Below, in pieces: positions 49,105-58,535 of a DNA stretch of 64,000 bases. The stretch comes from Arthrobacter sp. ISL-85 (lineage in GTDB: Bacteria > Actinomycetota > Actinomycetes > Actinomycetales > Micrococcaceae). The stretch lies in the NCBI RefSeq assembly GCF_018613675.1, contig NZ_JAGGPQ010000016.1, positions 62,001-126,000 of the forward strand, given 5' to 3'. A model generated the notes under the pieces. It did no database searches and was not told the origin of the DNA. It saw only the letters and a program-made list of their open reading frames with translations. The position numbers and the translations under genes are program-made. Numbering within the stretch: the first letter of the stretch is position 1; each line of letters begins with the position of its first letter.

Positions 49105-50436
49105 GTGAAGGTACTGATTGTCGGCGCGGGTCCGGCCGGATCCACCGCCGCGTACTACCTCGCCAGGGCAGGCCTCGATGTAACGGTCCTGGAAAAGACG
49201 GCGTTTCCCCGCGAGAAGGTCTGCGGTGATGGTCTGACGCCCCGCGCCGTCCGCGAGATCCAGAAGCTGGGCCTGCAGCACCCTGAGAATGACGGGTGGC
49301 GCCGGAACAAGGGCCTGCGCCTCATTGCGGGCGGCCGCACCATCGAACTGCCCTGGCCCGAGGTGTCCGATTTCCCGCAGTACGGGCTGATCCGCACCCG
49401 CCTGGGCTTCGACGAGGAGCTGGCGCGGCACGCAGAGTCAGCCGGCGCCGCGATCCTCGAGCGACACAGCGTCACCGAGGCCCTGACGAACGACGACGGC
49501 CGCGTGACCGGGGTGCGCGCCGCGCTCCTTGACGAGTCCGGACGCAAGACGGGCGACACGCGCGACTTTCCTGCCGACGTCGTCCTCGCCGCTGACGGAA
49601 ACTCCACACGCACGTCCGTGTCCCTCGGGATCCAGAAGCGCGACGACCGCCCGCTGGGCGTGGCCGTCCGCACCTACTTCACCTCGCCGCGCACCGACGA
49701 TGACTGGATGGAAGGCTGGCTGGAGCTTCCGGGTCGCGACGGCAAGCTGCTGCCCGGCTACGGCTGGGTGTTCGGCGTGGGCGACGGCACGTCCAACGTG
49801 GGCCTGGGCATCCTGAACTCTTCCAAGGACTTCGGCAAGCTCGACTATAAACAGGTCCTGCGCGAATGGACCGCCGGCATGCCCGCAGACTGGGGCTTCA
49901 CGCCGGAGAACCAGGTGGGAGAAATCCGCGGCGCCGCCCTGCCCATGGGCTTTAACCGCACCCCGCACTACTCGCCCGGCCTGCTCCTGCTGGGAGACGC
50001 CGGCGGCATGGTCTCGCCCTTCAACGGCGAGGGCATCTCCTACGCCATGGAGTCTGCGCGGTTCGCGGCCGAGTTCATCATCGATGCCTCCTCACGCTCG
50101 CTGGCGGCGGGCGGGACGTACGACGCCGATGCGCACCTCTCGCGGTACGCGGACTATGTGCGGGACCAGTGGGGATCGCACTTCACGCTGGGGCGGGCAT
50201 TTGCCGCGCTGATCGGGAAGCCGGCCGCCATGAAGCTCGCACTGCGCACCGGCATGCCCGTTCCGGTGCTGATGCGGTTCGTGGTCCGGCTCCTCGCCAA
50301 CCTGACCGATCCGTCCGCCAAGGGCATCGAGGACCGGATGATCCGGGTCCTCGAATCACTGGTCCCCGCCACATCCAACACTTCACCAGCATCGAATCAG
50401 CGGTATCCGCAACAAAAAGTTAGGGTTAACCCGTGA
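49105..50436 (+). CDS. menJ: FAD-dependent menaquinone reductase (geranylgeranyl-reductase family)
   Basis: 443 residues from GTG 49105. FAD-binding VGAGPAGSTAAYYLARAG at the N-terminus, the substrate motif FPREKVCGDGLTPRAV, and second FAD motif LLLGDAGGMVSPFNGEGI. Mycobacterial MenJ, in the same family and context, saturates one isoprene unit of menaquinone; the position between menG and a polyprenyl diphosphate synthase supports this. Ends with a 4-bp overlap (GTGA) with the next gene. Confidence 0.87.
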   Translation: MKVLIVGAGPAGSTAAYYLARAGLDVTVLEKTAFPREKVCGDGLTPRAVREIQKLGLQHPENDGWRRNKGLRLIAGGRTIELPWPEVSDFPQYGLIRTRLGFDEELARHAESAGAAILERHSVTEALTNDDGRVTGVRAALLDESGRKTGDTRDFPADVVLAADGNSTRTSVSLGIQKRDDRPLGVAVRTYFTSPRTDDDWMEGWLELPGRDGKLLPGYGWVFGVGDGTSNVGLGILNSSKDFGKLDYKQVLREWTAGMPADWGFTPENQVGEIRGAALPMGFNRTPHYSPGLLLLGDAGGMVSPFNGEGISYAMESARFAAEFIIDASSRSLAAGGTYDADAHLSRYADYVRDQWGSHFTLGRAFAALIGKPAAMKLALRTGMPVPVLMRFVVRLLANLTDPSAKGIEDRMIRVLESLVPATSNTSPASNQRYPQQKVRVNP

Positions 50437-51533
50437 CCAACTCCGCAGACCAAAGCTGGACGCACGCCGGGCACGGCCTGCCGGACTCCGAACCCAGCCT
50501 CAACACCACCGCCATCGCCACGGGACTCCAGCTGCCTGCAGGTTTTGCGGCCATCGCGGGGGACGCCGAGCTGGGCCCGGCCATCACCAACAACCTGGCC
50601 AAGGTGGAGAAGAAACTTCGCGAAGCCATCGCCAACTCGGATCCCCTGGCTGACGCAACGTCGCGCCACCTGGTGGAAGCCGGCGGGAAGCGCATCCGGC
50701 CGCTGCTGACCCTGCTCTGTGCCCACCTCGGTGACGCGTCGCTGCCCGCCGTGGTGCAGGCCGCCGTCGTGGTGGAACTGACGCATCTGGCAACCCTGTA
50801 CCACGATGACGTCATGGACTCCGCCCCGTTCCGCCGCGGCGCCCCCACTGCGCACGAGGTATGGGGCAACTCCGTAGCCGTCCTGACCGGGGACCTGATC
50901 TTTGCCCGGGCGTCCATCCTTGTATCAGAGCTGGGCGGCCGCGCGCTGGGCATCCAGGCGCGCACCTTCGAACGGCTGTGCCTGGGGCAGCTGCACGAGA
51001 CCGTCGGACCGCGGCCGGACGAGGATCCGGTGGAGCACTACCTCTCCGTAATCGCGGACAAGACGGGCTCGCTGGTGGCTGCGTCCGGCCAGTTTGGGGC
51101 CATCTTCTCCGGCGCCGACGAAGCGTACGAAGACGTCCTGGTGGAATACGGCGAGAAGGTGGGCGTAGCCTTCCAGCTCGCGGACGACGTCATCGACGTC
51201 ACAGGGGTCAAGGTCAAGTCCGGCAAGTCCCCGGGAACCGACCTGCGCGAAGGGGTTCCCACCCTTCCGGTGCTGCTCCTGCGCAAGGCTGCCGCTGATG
51301 GTGACCAGTCCGCCGTCGACCTCCTGAAACTGATTGACGGCGATCTGTCCTCCGATGCAGCGTTGGCTGCCGCAGTTGCAGGACTGCGCGAGCACCCTGT
51401 CACAGCCGAGTCCTGGGTGGTTGCGCGGCAGTGGGCCAAGGAGGCCATCGAAGCCCTGTCACCGCTGCCCGAGGGCGTGGTCAAGGAGTCGCTGTCCAAC
51501 TTCGCGCTGGCTGTGGTGGACCGCGCCAGCTGA
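50433..51533 (+). CDS. Long-chain polyprenyl diphosphate synthase
   Basis: 366 residues. trans-Prenyltransferase with AGGKRIRPLL, first Asp-rich motif YHDDVMDSAPFRRG and second LADDVIDVTGVK. Chain elongation of allylic diphosphates with IPP to supply the menaquinone side chain (HepT/GrcC role), inferred from the men neighbours. The first 45 residues form a polar extension. GTG start is coupled to menJ. A terminator follows. Confidence 0.92.
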   Translation: MTNSADQSWTHAGHGLPDSEPSLNTTAIATGLQLPAGFAAIAGDAELGPAITNNLAKVEKKLREAIANSDPLADATSRHLVEAGGKRIRPLLTLLCAHLGDASLPAVVQAAVVVELTHLATLYHDDVMDSAPFRRGAPTAHEVWGNSVAVLTGDLIFARASILVSELGGRALGIQARTFERLCLGQLHETVGPRPDEDPVEHYLSVIADKTGSLVAASGQFGAIFSGADEAYEDVLVEYGEKVGVAFQLADDVIDVTGVKVKSGKSPGTDLREGVPTLPVLLLRKAAADGDQSAVDLLKLIDGDLSSDAALAAAVAGLREHPVTAESWVVARQWAKEAIEALSPLPEGVVKESLSNFALAVVDRAS

Positions 51534-51547
51534 TTTTAGTTAGTTAG

Positions 51548-51594
51548 GAGCCCGGTACCTCTGGTTGATCCAGCCGTGAGGTGCCGGGCTTTTT
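51548..51594 (+). terminator. Intrinsic terminator of the menG-menJ-prenyltransferase operon
   Basis: Stem GAGCCCGGTACCTC / GAGGTGCCGGGCT (one G-T pair) with a 16-nt loop, followed by TTTTT. It lies 15 bp after the stop codon. Confidence 0.82.
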
Positions 51595-51614
51595 CGTTGT
51601 CCCTGGCTTAACGG

Positions 51615-51662
51615 GATAGCCCCGGTTCCCAACAACCGAAGCTGCTGTGAACCGGGGCTATC
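51615..51662. terminator. Second strong hairpin in the 342-bp gap
   Basis: Perfect 14-bp stem GATAGCCCCGGTTC (51615-51628) / GAACCGGGGCTATC (51649-51662), 20-nt loop. No T-tract. It may back up the preceding terminator or be an extragenic palindrome. The rest of the gap to 51875 shows no gene. Confidence 0.6.
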
Positions 51663-51875
51663 TCTCCGTTCGCATCAGACCCGCCGGAGGCGTTTAGCGG
51701 ATCCGTGAATAGCTTATGACAGCTTTGTCACAATGCGCAAGTCCCCTGTTACTGCCACTGTCAAGAAATTTTCAGCATCGCTTTCCCTGGATGTGTTGCT
51801 CACGGCCGTTGGCCTTTTTCCACATAGAGACTGTCGTCTGCTCCAAGCGGGGGCTAGGCATAGACACGATGAGGG

Positions 51876-52725
51876 ATGGACATCTGTGACTACCTGGCAC
51901 GGCACGGGGGAGCAGCCCGGTCCCTGGAGCTGCAAAAAGCGGGGTTCACGCGGACCAAGGTCAGCGAGGCGGTGGCGCTGGGCCTCGTAATGAGAATCAG
52001 GCGGGGTGTCTATTCTCTGCCCGGCGACAAGCGTGTTGCGGGGGCTTTGGCGGCCGGTGGGCGGCTCACCTGTTTGTCCGCCGCGCCCGTCTATCAGCTT
52101 TGGACTCTCAAGGAGCCCGCCGCCCTGCATATAAGCCGGAGCCATCCCACCGTTACGTTTGGCGTCATCGACCACGGCCGCCCCAAGCATCCGCGGCACC
52201 CCTGGCTACCGGCGCTGGGGCTGGCGGATGTTCTTTTGCATGCGCTCCATTGCTTGCCGGAGCTGGAGGCGCTGGTGATGGTGCAGTCGGCGGTTGGCGG
52301 CGGAGACGTCTCGCTCGATTTCCTCTACGGGCGCTGCCCGGGCCGCCGCAATGGCCGCGCGCGATCGGTCCTGGATCTGGTGATTTCCCGCGCGGACTCC
52401 TTGCTTGAAGTACTCGCAAATGTCCATTTCGCGCGGGCCGGGCTGCGGGTTCGGCGGCATGTCCACATTGCCGGAGTTGGAGAGGTGGATTTCCTGATCG
52501 AGGAGTGCCTGGTGGTGGAGACGGATGGCTCAACCCACTTCGAGCCGAAATCCATCAAGCGGGACCAGCGGCGCAACAACCAAAGCACCATTGGGGGCTA
52601 CCTGGTGCTGCTACTACTATGAGGACGTCATCTACCGCCCGGAGGCCATGGTGGCTGAGGTCCAGGCGGTTCTGCACGTGTGGCGGAGGCCAACGAACAG
52701 CAGGCATAGCAACGGAATTGCGTGA
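51876..52725 (+). pseudogene. AbiEi-antitoxin-like plus DUF559 (Vsr-like) protein, frameshifted near the 3' end
   Basis: The first frame (51876-52622) gives an AbiEi-type winged helix at about 1-60 (YLARHGGAARSLELQKAGFT, RRGVYSLPG) and a Vsr-like DUF559 nuclease fold at about 170-240 (GVGEVDFLIEECLVVETDG). It stops at TGA 52620-52622 right after GGYLVLLLL. The expected family ending, YYYEDVIYRPEAMVAEVQAV, continues in the +1 frame to a stop at 52723-52725. So one base was gained or two lost between about 52600 and 52620. Loss of the end may inactivate the nuclease fold. No AbiEii-type toxin is adjacent. Confidence 0.78.
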
Positions 52726-52831
52726 TTATTGGGCTGTCGAGGCGAGCGCGCCCCTGCAAACCTGGGGGCACGGTTCTGTGGCCTACCCATAAGTGACGCA
52801 TTTGGGGCGAACCCCCAAGAAGCAGGGAGGT

Positions 52832-53260
52832 TTACTCTTCCTCTTCTTCCTCGAACGCCCACTCGAACATGTCGAAGACGAACTCGGAGAAGGTGCCTTC
52901 CTCGGACTTCCACTGGCCGCGGGCATTGTTGCGGCGGTACACGATGGGGTCCGGCACGCTGAGGTCGCCCACCCGGAAGCCCCAGGTGAACGCTTCCTCT
53001 TCGTCCTCGAGGAACATGAGGAAGCCTTCGTCGTCGACTTCGAGCTCCTCGGGGTCCCAGAAGTAGTGGTAGGCCTCCATGAGGTCCTCGCAGCCGCCAA
53101 GGGCAAGGTAGAACTCGCGCAGGACCAGGGGAATCTCGAATTGGTGCTCGGCGAGGGCCTTGTCCAGTTCCTCGGGGGTCAGGCCGTCCGCTTCCTGCCA
53201 TTCATCCTCGAGATACTTTGGAACAAGCGCGCGGAACTTCTCGAGGAACATGTCAGTCAT
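52832..53260 (-). CDS. Acidic SUKH/SMI1-KNR4-like protein
   Basis: 142 residues ending in a run of glutamates. EIPLVLREFYLALGG, AYHYFWDPEELEVDDEGFLMF and EEAFTWGFRV followed by DPIVYRR match the strand-helix order of the SUKH superfamily, whose bacterial members are often immunity proteins against secreted or contact toxins. No toxin gene is adjacent. TAGGAT (minus strand 53267-53272) ends 6 nt before ATG 53260, so I chose this leaderless start over the in-frame ATG two codons upstream. Family membership is by eye. Confidence 0.62.
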   Translation of the reverse strand: MTDMFLEKFRALVPKYLEDEWQEADGLTPEELDKALAEHQFEIPLVLREFYLALGGCEDLMEAYHYFWDPEELEVDDEGFLMFLEDEEEAFTWGFRVGDLSVPDPIVYRRNNARGQWKSEEGTFSEFVFDMFEWAFEEEEEE

Positions 53261-53311
53261 GCTCATATCCTAGCTAATCACCGGGCTCACAAAATGACAT
53301 GGAAACCAACG

Positions 53312-53965
53312 TCACAGCCCTGAATCGCTTGCCCGCCGGTGCCAGCCGCGGACGGCGAGCGGCGCCTGCCAGGAGCGCCGCCAGGCCAGGACCCGGAACG
53401 TGAAAACCAGTGCCGCGATGCCGGCTGCGGTCAGGACGTTGAACACGCCCAGGACCCACAGGACCGCTGTCAGCGAGGAACCCAGGAATGCCGGCAGCGC
53501 GTAGATGGACTTCGGGTTGAACAGTTCGGGGACCTCATTGGCCGTGACGTCCCGGAGCAGGCCGCCGCCCACCGCCGTCGTCACCCCCAGCAGGACCGAC
53601 GCCACCGGGTTGAGGCCGGTGGCCAGGGCCTTGAGCGTGCCGGTCATGCAGAACAGGGCCAGGCCGGCGGCGTCGAACAGGACCAGCAGCGAGGTGTACC
53701 GCTGGACGCTGGAGAACAGGAAGTACACCAGCGCCGTGGCCAGCAGCGGGGGCGCCAGATAGGCGGGATTGGTGAATGCGGCGGGAACGACACCCAGGAT
53801 GATGTCGCGGATGACGCCGCCGCCGAGGCCCACCAGGGAGGCCAGCAGCAGGGACCCCACAATGTCGATCTGCTTCCGCGCCGCCAGCAGCGAACCCGAG
53901 ACCGCGAAGAAGAAAACGCCCATCAAATCCAGCCATACCGGAGAGTTGTCAAAGGCGAATGTCAT
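53312..53965 (-). CDS. TRIC-type cation channel family protein (UPF0126)
   Basis: 217 residues, seven membrane segments in a duplicated three-helix arrangement. The two repeats carry GLGGGVIRDIILG and AVGGGLLRDVTANE, the Gly-rich kink motifs of bacterial TRIC channels, which conduct monovalent cations. Convergent orientation to nothing nearby; it is divergent from the CbiX gene with 60 bp between. Confidence 0.88.
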   Translation of the reverse strand: MTFAFDNSPVWLDLMGVFFFAVSGSLLAARKQIDIVGSLLLASLVGLGGGVIRDIILGVVPAAFTNPAYLAPPLLATALVYFLFSSVQRYTSLLVLFDAAGLALFCMTGTLKALATGLNPVASVLLGVTTAVGGGLLRDVTANEVPELFNPKSIYALPAFLGSSLTAVLWVLGVFNVLTAAGIAALVFTFRVLAWRRSWQAPLAVRGWHRRASDSGL

Positions 53966-54025
53966 GGGGCGTCCCGGTATTTCAAAGAGGGCGGACAGGG
54001 CGGCTCCAACGTTACGCTAGCCCCT

Positions 54026-54883
54026 ATGAACAGCCCCATCATGATCGCCTGTGCCCATGGGACGTCCAACACACAGGGGGCCGCGGAGGTCAACGCCCTG
54101 CGCGCCGCCATCGCGGAACTCCGCCCGGGCCTTGACGTCCGGGAAGCCTACGTGGACGTCCAGCAGCCGGACCTGGTGGATGTGGTGGCGGGCCTGCCGG
54201 AGGGGGAGTCCGCCGTCGTTGTTCCGCTGCTGCTGAGCGTGGGCTACCACGTGAAAGTAGACATCGCCCGGGCGGTGAAGAGCCGGCCGGGCAGTGCAGC
54301 CGCTGCGCCGCTCGGCCCAGACCCCCGCCTCGCCGCCCTGCTGGACCAGCGGCTGCGCGAGGCCGGCACCACGGACAATGACGTCGTCGTCCTTGCCGCG
54401 GCGGGCTCGTCCAACCCCAAAGCCGCGGTCAGCGTCGAGGAGCTGCTGGGCCAGCTGCAGGCGCTGCGGTCCAACCGGATGGTGGCCGCCTACGGTGCCT
54501 CCGCCCAGCCGTCCGTTCCCGACGCCGTCGCCATGCTCCGGGAGGAGCTCGCCGGTGGCGCGGGGGCGGGGGAGTCCGCAGGAGCGGTCGACGTCGGCGG
54601 CCGGGTGGTGATTGCCTCGTACCTCCTTGCGCCGGGCTTCTTCCACGACCAGCTGGCCAAGGCGGGTGCCGACGTCGTGACCCGGCCCCTGCTGCCGTCC
54701 CCGACTCTCGCGGAGATCGCGCTCGACAGGTACGACGCCGCCGTCGCAACCATGAACGAAGCACCGGCAAAAGCCCCCGCAGAAGCCCCAACTGGCGCAG
54801 CGAAGCAGGCTCCCGCCGATGCACAGGAGCGTGGCGCGTTCAAGGCCATCCGGCGTTTCGTGACGAAATATTTCCCTAGGTGA
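54026..54883 (+). CDS. Sirohydrochlorin ferrochelatase, CbiX/SirB family
   Basis: 285 residues. Inserts iron into sirohydrochlorin to give siroheme, the cofactor of the sulfite reductase encoded next. Catalytic His11 in ACAHGTSN, the second-domain VLAAAGSSNPKA and a late FFHDQLAKAGADVV with another His show the two-domain CbiX form. An Ala/Pro/Lys-rich tail follows about residue 240. TACGCT (54013-54018) lies 7 nt before the ATG, with no ribosome binding site, so leaderless. Cobalt chelation is the alternative activity, but the context favours siroheme. Confidence 0.87.
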   Translation: MNSPIMIACAHGTSNTQGAAEVNALRAAIAELRPGLDVREAYVDVQQPDLVDVVAGLPEGESAVVVPLLLSVGYHVKVDIARAVKSRPGSAAAAPLGPDPRLAALLDQRLREAGTTDNDVVVLAAAGSSNPKAAVSVEELLGQLQALRSNRMVAAYGASAQPSVPDAVAMLREELAGGAGAGESAGAVDVGGRVVIASYLLAPGFFHDQLAKAGADVVTRPLLPSPTLAEIALDRYDAAVATMNEAPAKAPAEAPTGAAKQAPADAQERGAFKAIRRFVTKYFPR

Positions 54884-54937
54884 CTTAGCGTTTCCGGGCC
54901 TTTGTGACGCAATTCGGGGGCGCCCTACAGTCGATGC

Positions 54938-56683
54938 ATGACTGATACAGCTCTAGCCGGAGCGTCCGCGGATGCCGCTGCCGCCAAGCGTCCCGCCCGC
55001 ACGTCCCGGCCCGCCGCGAAGCCGCACGGTCAGTGGAAGGTGGACGGCAAGACGCCGCTGAACGCCAACGAAACCTGGAAGCAGGAAGACGACGGCCTGA
55101 ACGTCCGCGAGCGTATCGAGTCCATTTATGCCAAGGAAGGCTTCGACGCCATCCCCAGCCAGGACCTGCACGGCCGGTTCCGCTGGTGGGGCCTGTACAC
55201 GCAGCGCAAGCAGGGGATCGACGGCGGCAAGACTGCCACCCTGGAGCCGCACGAGCTGGAAGACAAGTACTTCATGCTCCGCGTGAGGATCGACGGCGGC
55301 GCGCTCACCACCGAGCAGCTGCGCGTCATCGGCCAGATCTCCGTTGACTTCGCCCGCGATTCAGCGGACGTCACGGACCGCCAGAACATCCAGCTGCACT
55401 GGATCGAGGTGGAGAACGTCCCCGAGATCTGGCGCCGGCTGGAAGCCGTTGGCCTGTCCACCACCGAAGCTTGCGGCGACGTTCCGCGCGTGATCCTGGG
55501 CTCGCCCGTGGCTGGCATTGCCAAGGACGAAATCATCGACCCCACGCCCCTCATCGAGGAGCTGGGCGAACGGTTCATCGGCAACCCGATCGTGTCCAAC
55601 CTGCCGCGCAAGTACAAGACCGCCATCACCGGCCACCCCAGCCAGGACGTGGTCCATGAGATCAACGACTTCGGCCTGGTAGGCATGGTCCACCCCGACC
55701 TCGGTGCCGGCTACGACTTGTGGGTGGGCGGCGCGCTTGCCACGAACCCGATGCTGGCCAAGCGCCTGGGCGCGTTCGTGAAGCCCGAGCAGGCCGCGGA
55801 TGTGTGGCTGGGCGTCACCAGCATCTTCCGCGATTACGGCTACCGCCGCATGCGCACCAAGGCCCGCCTGAAGTTCCTCCTGGCCGATTGGGGCCCGGAG
55901 AAGTTCCGCCAGATCCTGGAGGACGAATACCTGGGCTACAAGCTGGCCGAGGGCCCCGCCGCGCCCAAGCCCGCCACCCCCGGCGACCACGTGGGCGTGC
56001 ACGAACAGAAGGACGGCAAGTTCTTCATCGGCGCCACCCCGCTGGGCGGCCGGCTCTCCGGCTCCGGCCTGGTCAAGCTCGCCGACACGCTTGAGGCGCG
56101 CGGCTCGTTCCGGCTGCGGACCACCCCGCACCAGAAGATCGTGGTGCTGGACGTCGAAAAGGAGCAGGTGGAGCCGCTCGTCGCCGAGCTGGACGCCCTG
56201 GGCCTGTCCGCCCGCCCGTCCGTGTTCCGGCGCGGCACCATCGCCTGCACCGGCATCGAGTACTGCAAGCTGGCCATCGTCGAAACCAAGATGACGGCCG
56301 CCACCGCCGTAGCCGAGCTGGAGCGCCGCCTGGCCGACCTCGCGGACTCGGGCCAGCTGCCCGCGGCATTGTCCTTGCACATCAACGGCTGCCCCAACTC
56401 CTGCGCCCGCATCCAGACGGCGGACATCGGTCTCAAGGGCATGATGCTTCCAACGCCCGACGGCGATCCCTCCCCGGGTTTCCAGGTCCACCTGGGCGGC
56501 GGGCTGGCTTCGAGCGACCGCGAGGAAGCGGGCTTGGGACGCACCGTCCGCGGCCTGAAGGTCTACGTCGACGACCTGCCCGACTACGTGGAGCGCGTGG
56601 TCCGCCGGTTCGTGGCCGACCGCGCCGAAGGCCAGACCTTCGCCGAATGGGCCCACGCAGCAGACGAGGAGGCACTGCAGTGA
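54938..56683 (+). CDS. Ferredoxin-type sulfite reductase (siroheme, [4Fe-4S])
   Basis: 581 residues. Six-electron reduction of sulfite to sulfide. The cluster/siroheme ligands are Cys437 and Cys443 (IACTGIEYCKLAI) and Cys485 and Cys489 (NGCPNSCARIQ). The siroheme-binding Arg/Lys regions (DSADVTDRQNIQLHWIEVE, GHPSQDVVHEIND) are typical. Homologs include nitrite reductases, but cysH-cysD-cysN directly downstream fix the role. The N-terminal 30 residues are a polar extension. TACAGT (54926-54931) ends 6 nt before the ATG: a leaderless operon start. It overlaps cysH by 4 bp. Confidence 0.94.
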   Translation: MTDTALAGASADAAAAKRPARTSRPAAKPHGQWKVDGKTPLNANETWKQEDDGLNVRERIESIYAKEGFDAIPSQDLHGRFRWWGLYTQRKQGIDGGKTATLEPHELEDKYFMLRVRIDGGALTTEQLRVIGQISVDFARDSADVTDRQNIQLHWIEVENVPEIWRRLEAVGLSTTEACGDVPRVILGSPVAGIAKDEIIDPTPLIEELGERFIGNPIVSNLPRKYKTAITGHPSQDVVHEINDFGLVGMVHPDLGAGYDLWVGGALATNPMLAKRLGAFVKPEQAADVWLGVTSIFRDYGYRRMRTKARLKFLLADWGPEKFRQILEDEYLGYKLAEGPAAPKPATPGDHVGVHEQKDGKFFIGATPLGGRLSGSGLVKLADTLEARGSFRLRTTPHQKIVVLDVEKEQVEPLVAELDALGLSARPSVFRRGTIACTGIEYCKLAIVETKMTAATAVAELERRLADLADSGQLPAALSLHINGCPNSCARIQTADIGLKGMMLPTPDGDPSPGFQVHLGGGLASSDREEAGLGRTVRGLKVYVDDLPDYVERVVRRFVADRAEGQTFAEWAHAADEEALQ

Positions 56684-57432
56684 GTAAGCACGCGCTTGGT
56701 GTGGATCCGGTGACGGCATCGCCTGCCGCTGCACTCCGTTCCAAGGAAGAGCTCAAGGCCCTGGCCGAGTCCGGCGCCGCCGAGCTGGGCTGGGACGCCC
56801 CCACCCGGGACGTCATCGCCTGGGTGGAGCGGAACTTCGACCTGTCCGCTGTCGCCGTCGCCTGCTCCATGGCCGACGCCGTCCTGCCGGCGCTGGTCGC
56901 GGACCAGATGCCCGGCGTCGACGTCCTCTTCCTGGAGACCGGCTACCACTTCCCGGAAACCTACGCCACGCGCGACGAGGTGGCAGCGAACCTCCGCGTC
57001 AACGTGGTGGACGTGCTTCCCGAGACCACCGTGGAGCAGCAGGACCGGCTGCTGGGCAAGGACCTGTTCGCCCGCGACGCCGCCCAATGCTGTGCCCTCC
57101 GCAAGGTGGCTCCGCTGCAGCGCACCCTGGCCGGGTACGAACTCTGGTTCACCGGTGTCCGCCGTGACGAAGCCCCCACCCGCACCAACACCCCGCTGGT
57201 CACCTGGGATGACAAGAACGGCCTGGTCAAGGTCAACCCGATGGCCGCCTGGACCTTCGACCAGCTGGTGGAGTACTCCGACGACAACCTCCTGCCCGTC
57301 AACCCGCTGCTTTCCCAGGGTTACCCCTCCATTGGCTGCCAGCCCTGCACCCGCAAGGTGGCGCCCGGCGAGGATCCCCGCGCCGGCCGCTGGGCAGGCT
57401 CCGACAAGACAGAATGCGGACTTCACGTATGA
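56680..57432 (+). CDS. cysH: Adenylyl-sulfate (APS) reductase
   Basis: 250 residues from GTG 56680, 7 nt after GAGGAGG. The [4Fe-4S]-binding cysteines Cys137-Cys138 (QCCALRK) and Cys220/Cys223 (CQPCTRK) mark an assimilatory APS reductase rather than a PAPS reductase. The catalytic Cys246 is in the terminal TECGLHV. No cysC (APS kinase) is seen, which agrees with direct APS reduction. Overlaps sulfite reductase and cysD by 4 bp on each side. Confidence 0.94.
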   Translation: MSKHALGVDPVTASPAAALRSKEELKALAESGAAELGWDAPTRDVIAWVERNFDLSAVAVACSMADAVLPALVADQMPGVDVLFLETGYHFPETYATRDEVAANLRVNVVDVLPETTVEQQDRLLGKDLFARDAAQCCALRKVAPLQRTLAGYELWFTGVRRDEAPTRTNTPLVTWDDKNGLVKVNPMAAWTFDQLVEYSDDNLLPVNPLLSQGYPSIGCQPCTRKVAPGEDPRAGRWAGSDKTECGLHV

Positions 57433-58535
57433 GCAACTTGAGCACGACGACGGCGGAGTTCGCCTCCGCAGCAGATGCCGCCCCCGCCCCTTCGCCGCGC
57501 GGCATCCGTCCTTCGGACGATGCGCGCGGCTCCGACAGCGGCAGCGGCCTTCCCAACGCTCGCAAGCTCGCGTCGGGTCCCTCGGCCGATGCCTTAGATG
57601 CCACTCCCTGGGCGGCATCTGCTGCTCCGGCTCTGCAGGCCGGTCGACTGTCCTCTTTGGACACCCTCGAATCCGAGGCCATCCATATCATTCGCGAAGT
57701 GGTGGCCGAGTTCGAGAAGCCTGCGTTGCTGTTCTCCGGCGGCAAGGATTCCGTGGTGATGCTGCACCTGGCCACCAAGGCGTTCTGGCCGGGCAAGGTC
57801 CCGTTCCCGGTGCTGCACGTTGATACCGGACACAACTTTCCCGAGGTTCTCGACTTCCGCGACCGTACCGTGGAGCGGCTGGGACTGAAGCTCGTGGTGG
57901 GCTCCGTGCAGGAGTTCATCGACCGCGGCGAGCTGGCCGAGCGTGCCGACGGCACCCGTAACCCGCTGCAGACCGTCCCGCTGCTGGATGCCATCCAGCG
58001 GAACAAGTTCGACGCCGTATTCGGCGGCGGCCGCCGCGACGAGGACAAGGCCCGCGCCAAGGAGCGCATCCTGAGCCTCCGCGACGAGTTCGGCCAGTGG
58101 GACCCGCGCAACCAGCGCCCCGAACTGTGGAACCTTTACAACGGCCGCCACACGGTGGGCCAGCACGTCCGCGCGTTCCCCATCAGCAACTGGACCGAGC
58201 TGGACATCTGGCGCTACATCGAACGGGAGAACATTGAGCTGCCGGGCCTGTACTACGCCCACGAGCGCCAGGTCTTCGCCCGCGACGGCATGTGGCGCGC
58301 GGTGGGCGAAGTCTCCCAGCCCCGGCCTGATGAGGACGTCATCACCAAGACCGTCCGCTACCGCACAGTGGGCGACATGTCCTGCACCGGCGCCGTCGAA
58401 TCCAACGCCTACACGGTGTCCGACGTGGTGGTTGAAGTCGCTGCCTCCACCCTGACCGAACGTGGCGCCACCCGTGCAGATGACCGCATCTCCGAGGCCG
58501 CCATGGAAGACCGCAAGAAGGACGGGTACTTCTAA
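57429..58535 (+). CDS. cysD: Sulfate adenylyltransferase subunit 2 (ATP-PPase subunit)
   Basis: 368 residues; the conserved part starts near residue 70 ([20 protein letters not shown]), so there is an extra Ala/Ser/Pro-rich stretch of about 65 residues at the N-terminus. PP-loop [13 protein letters not shown], then [16 protein letters not shown] and [14 protein letters not shown] are intact. With CysN it makes APS from sulfate and ATP. The start is fixed by the ATGA overlap with cysH, but a later unseen start cannot be excluded. Confidence 0.94.
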   Translation: MSNLSTTTAEFASAADAAPAPSPRGIRPSDDARGSDSGSGLPNARKLASGPSADALDATPWAASAAPALQAGRLSSLDTLESEAIHIIREVVAEFEKPALLFSGGKDSVVMLHLATKAFWPGKVPFPVLHVDTGHNFPEVLDFRDRTVERLGLKLVVGSVQEFIDRGELAERADGTRNPLQTVPLLDAIQRNKFDAVFGGGRRDEDKARAKERILSLRDEFGQWDPRNQRPELWNLYNGRHTVGQHVRAFPISNWTELDIWRYIERENIELPGLYYAHERQVFARDGMWRAVGEVSQPRPDEDVITKTVRYRTVGDMSCTGAVESNAYTVSDVVVEVAASTLTERGATRADDRISEAAMEDRKKDGYF

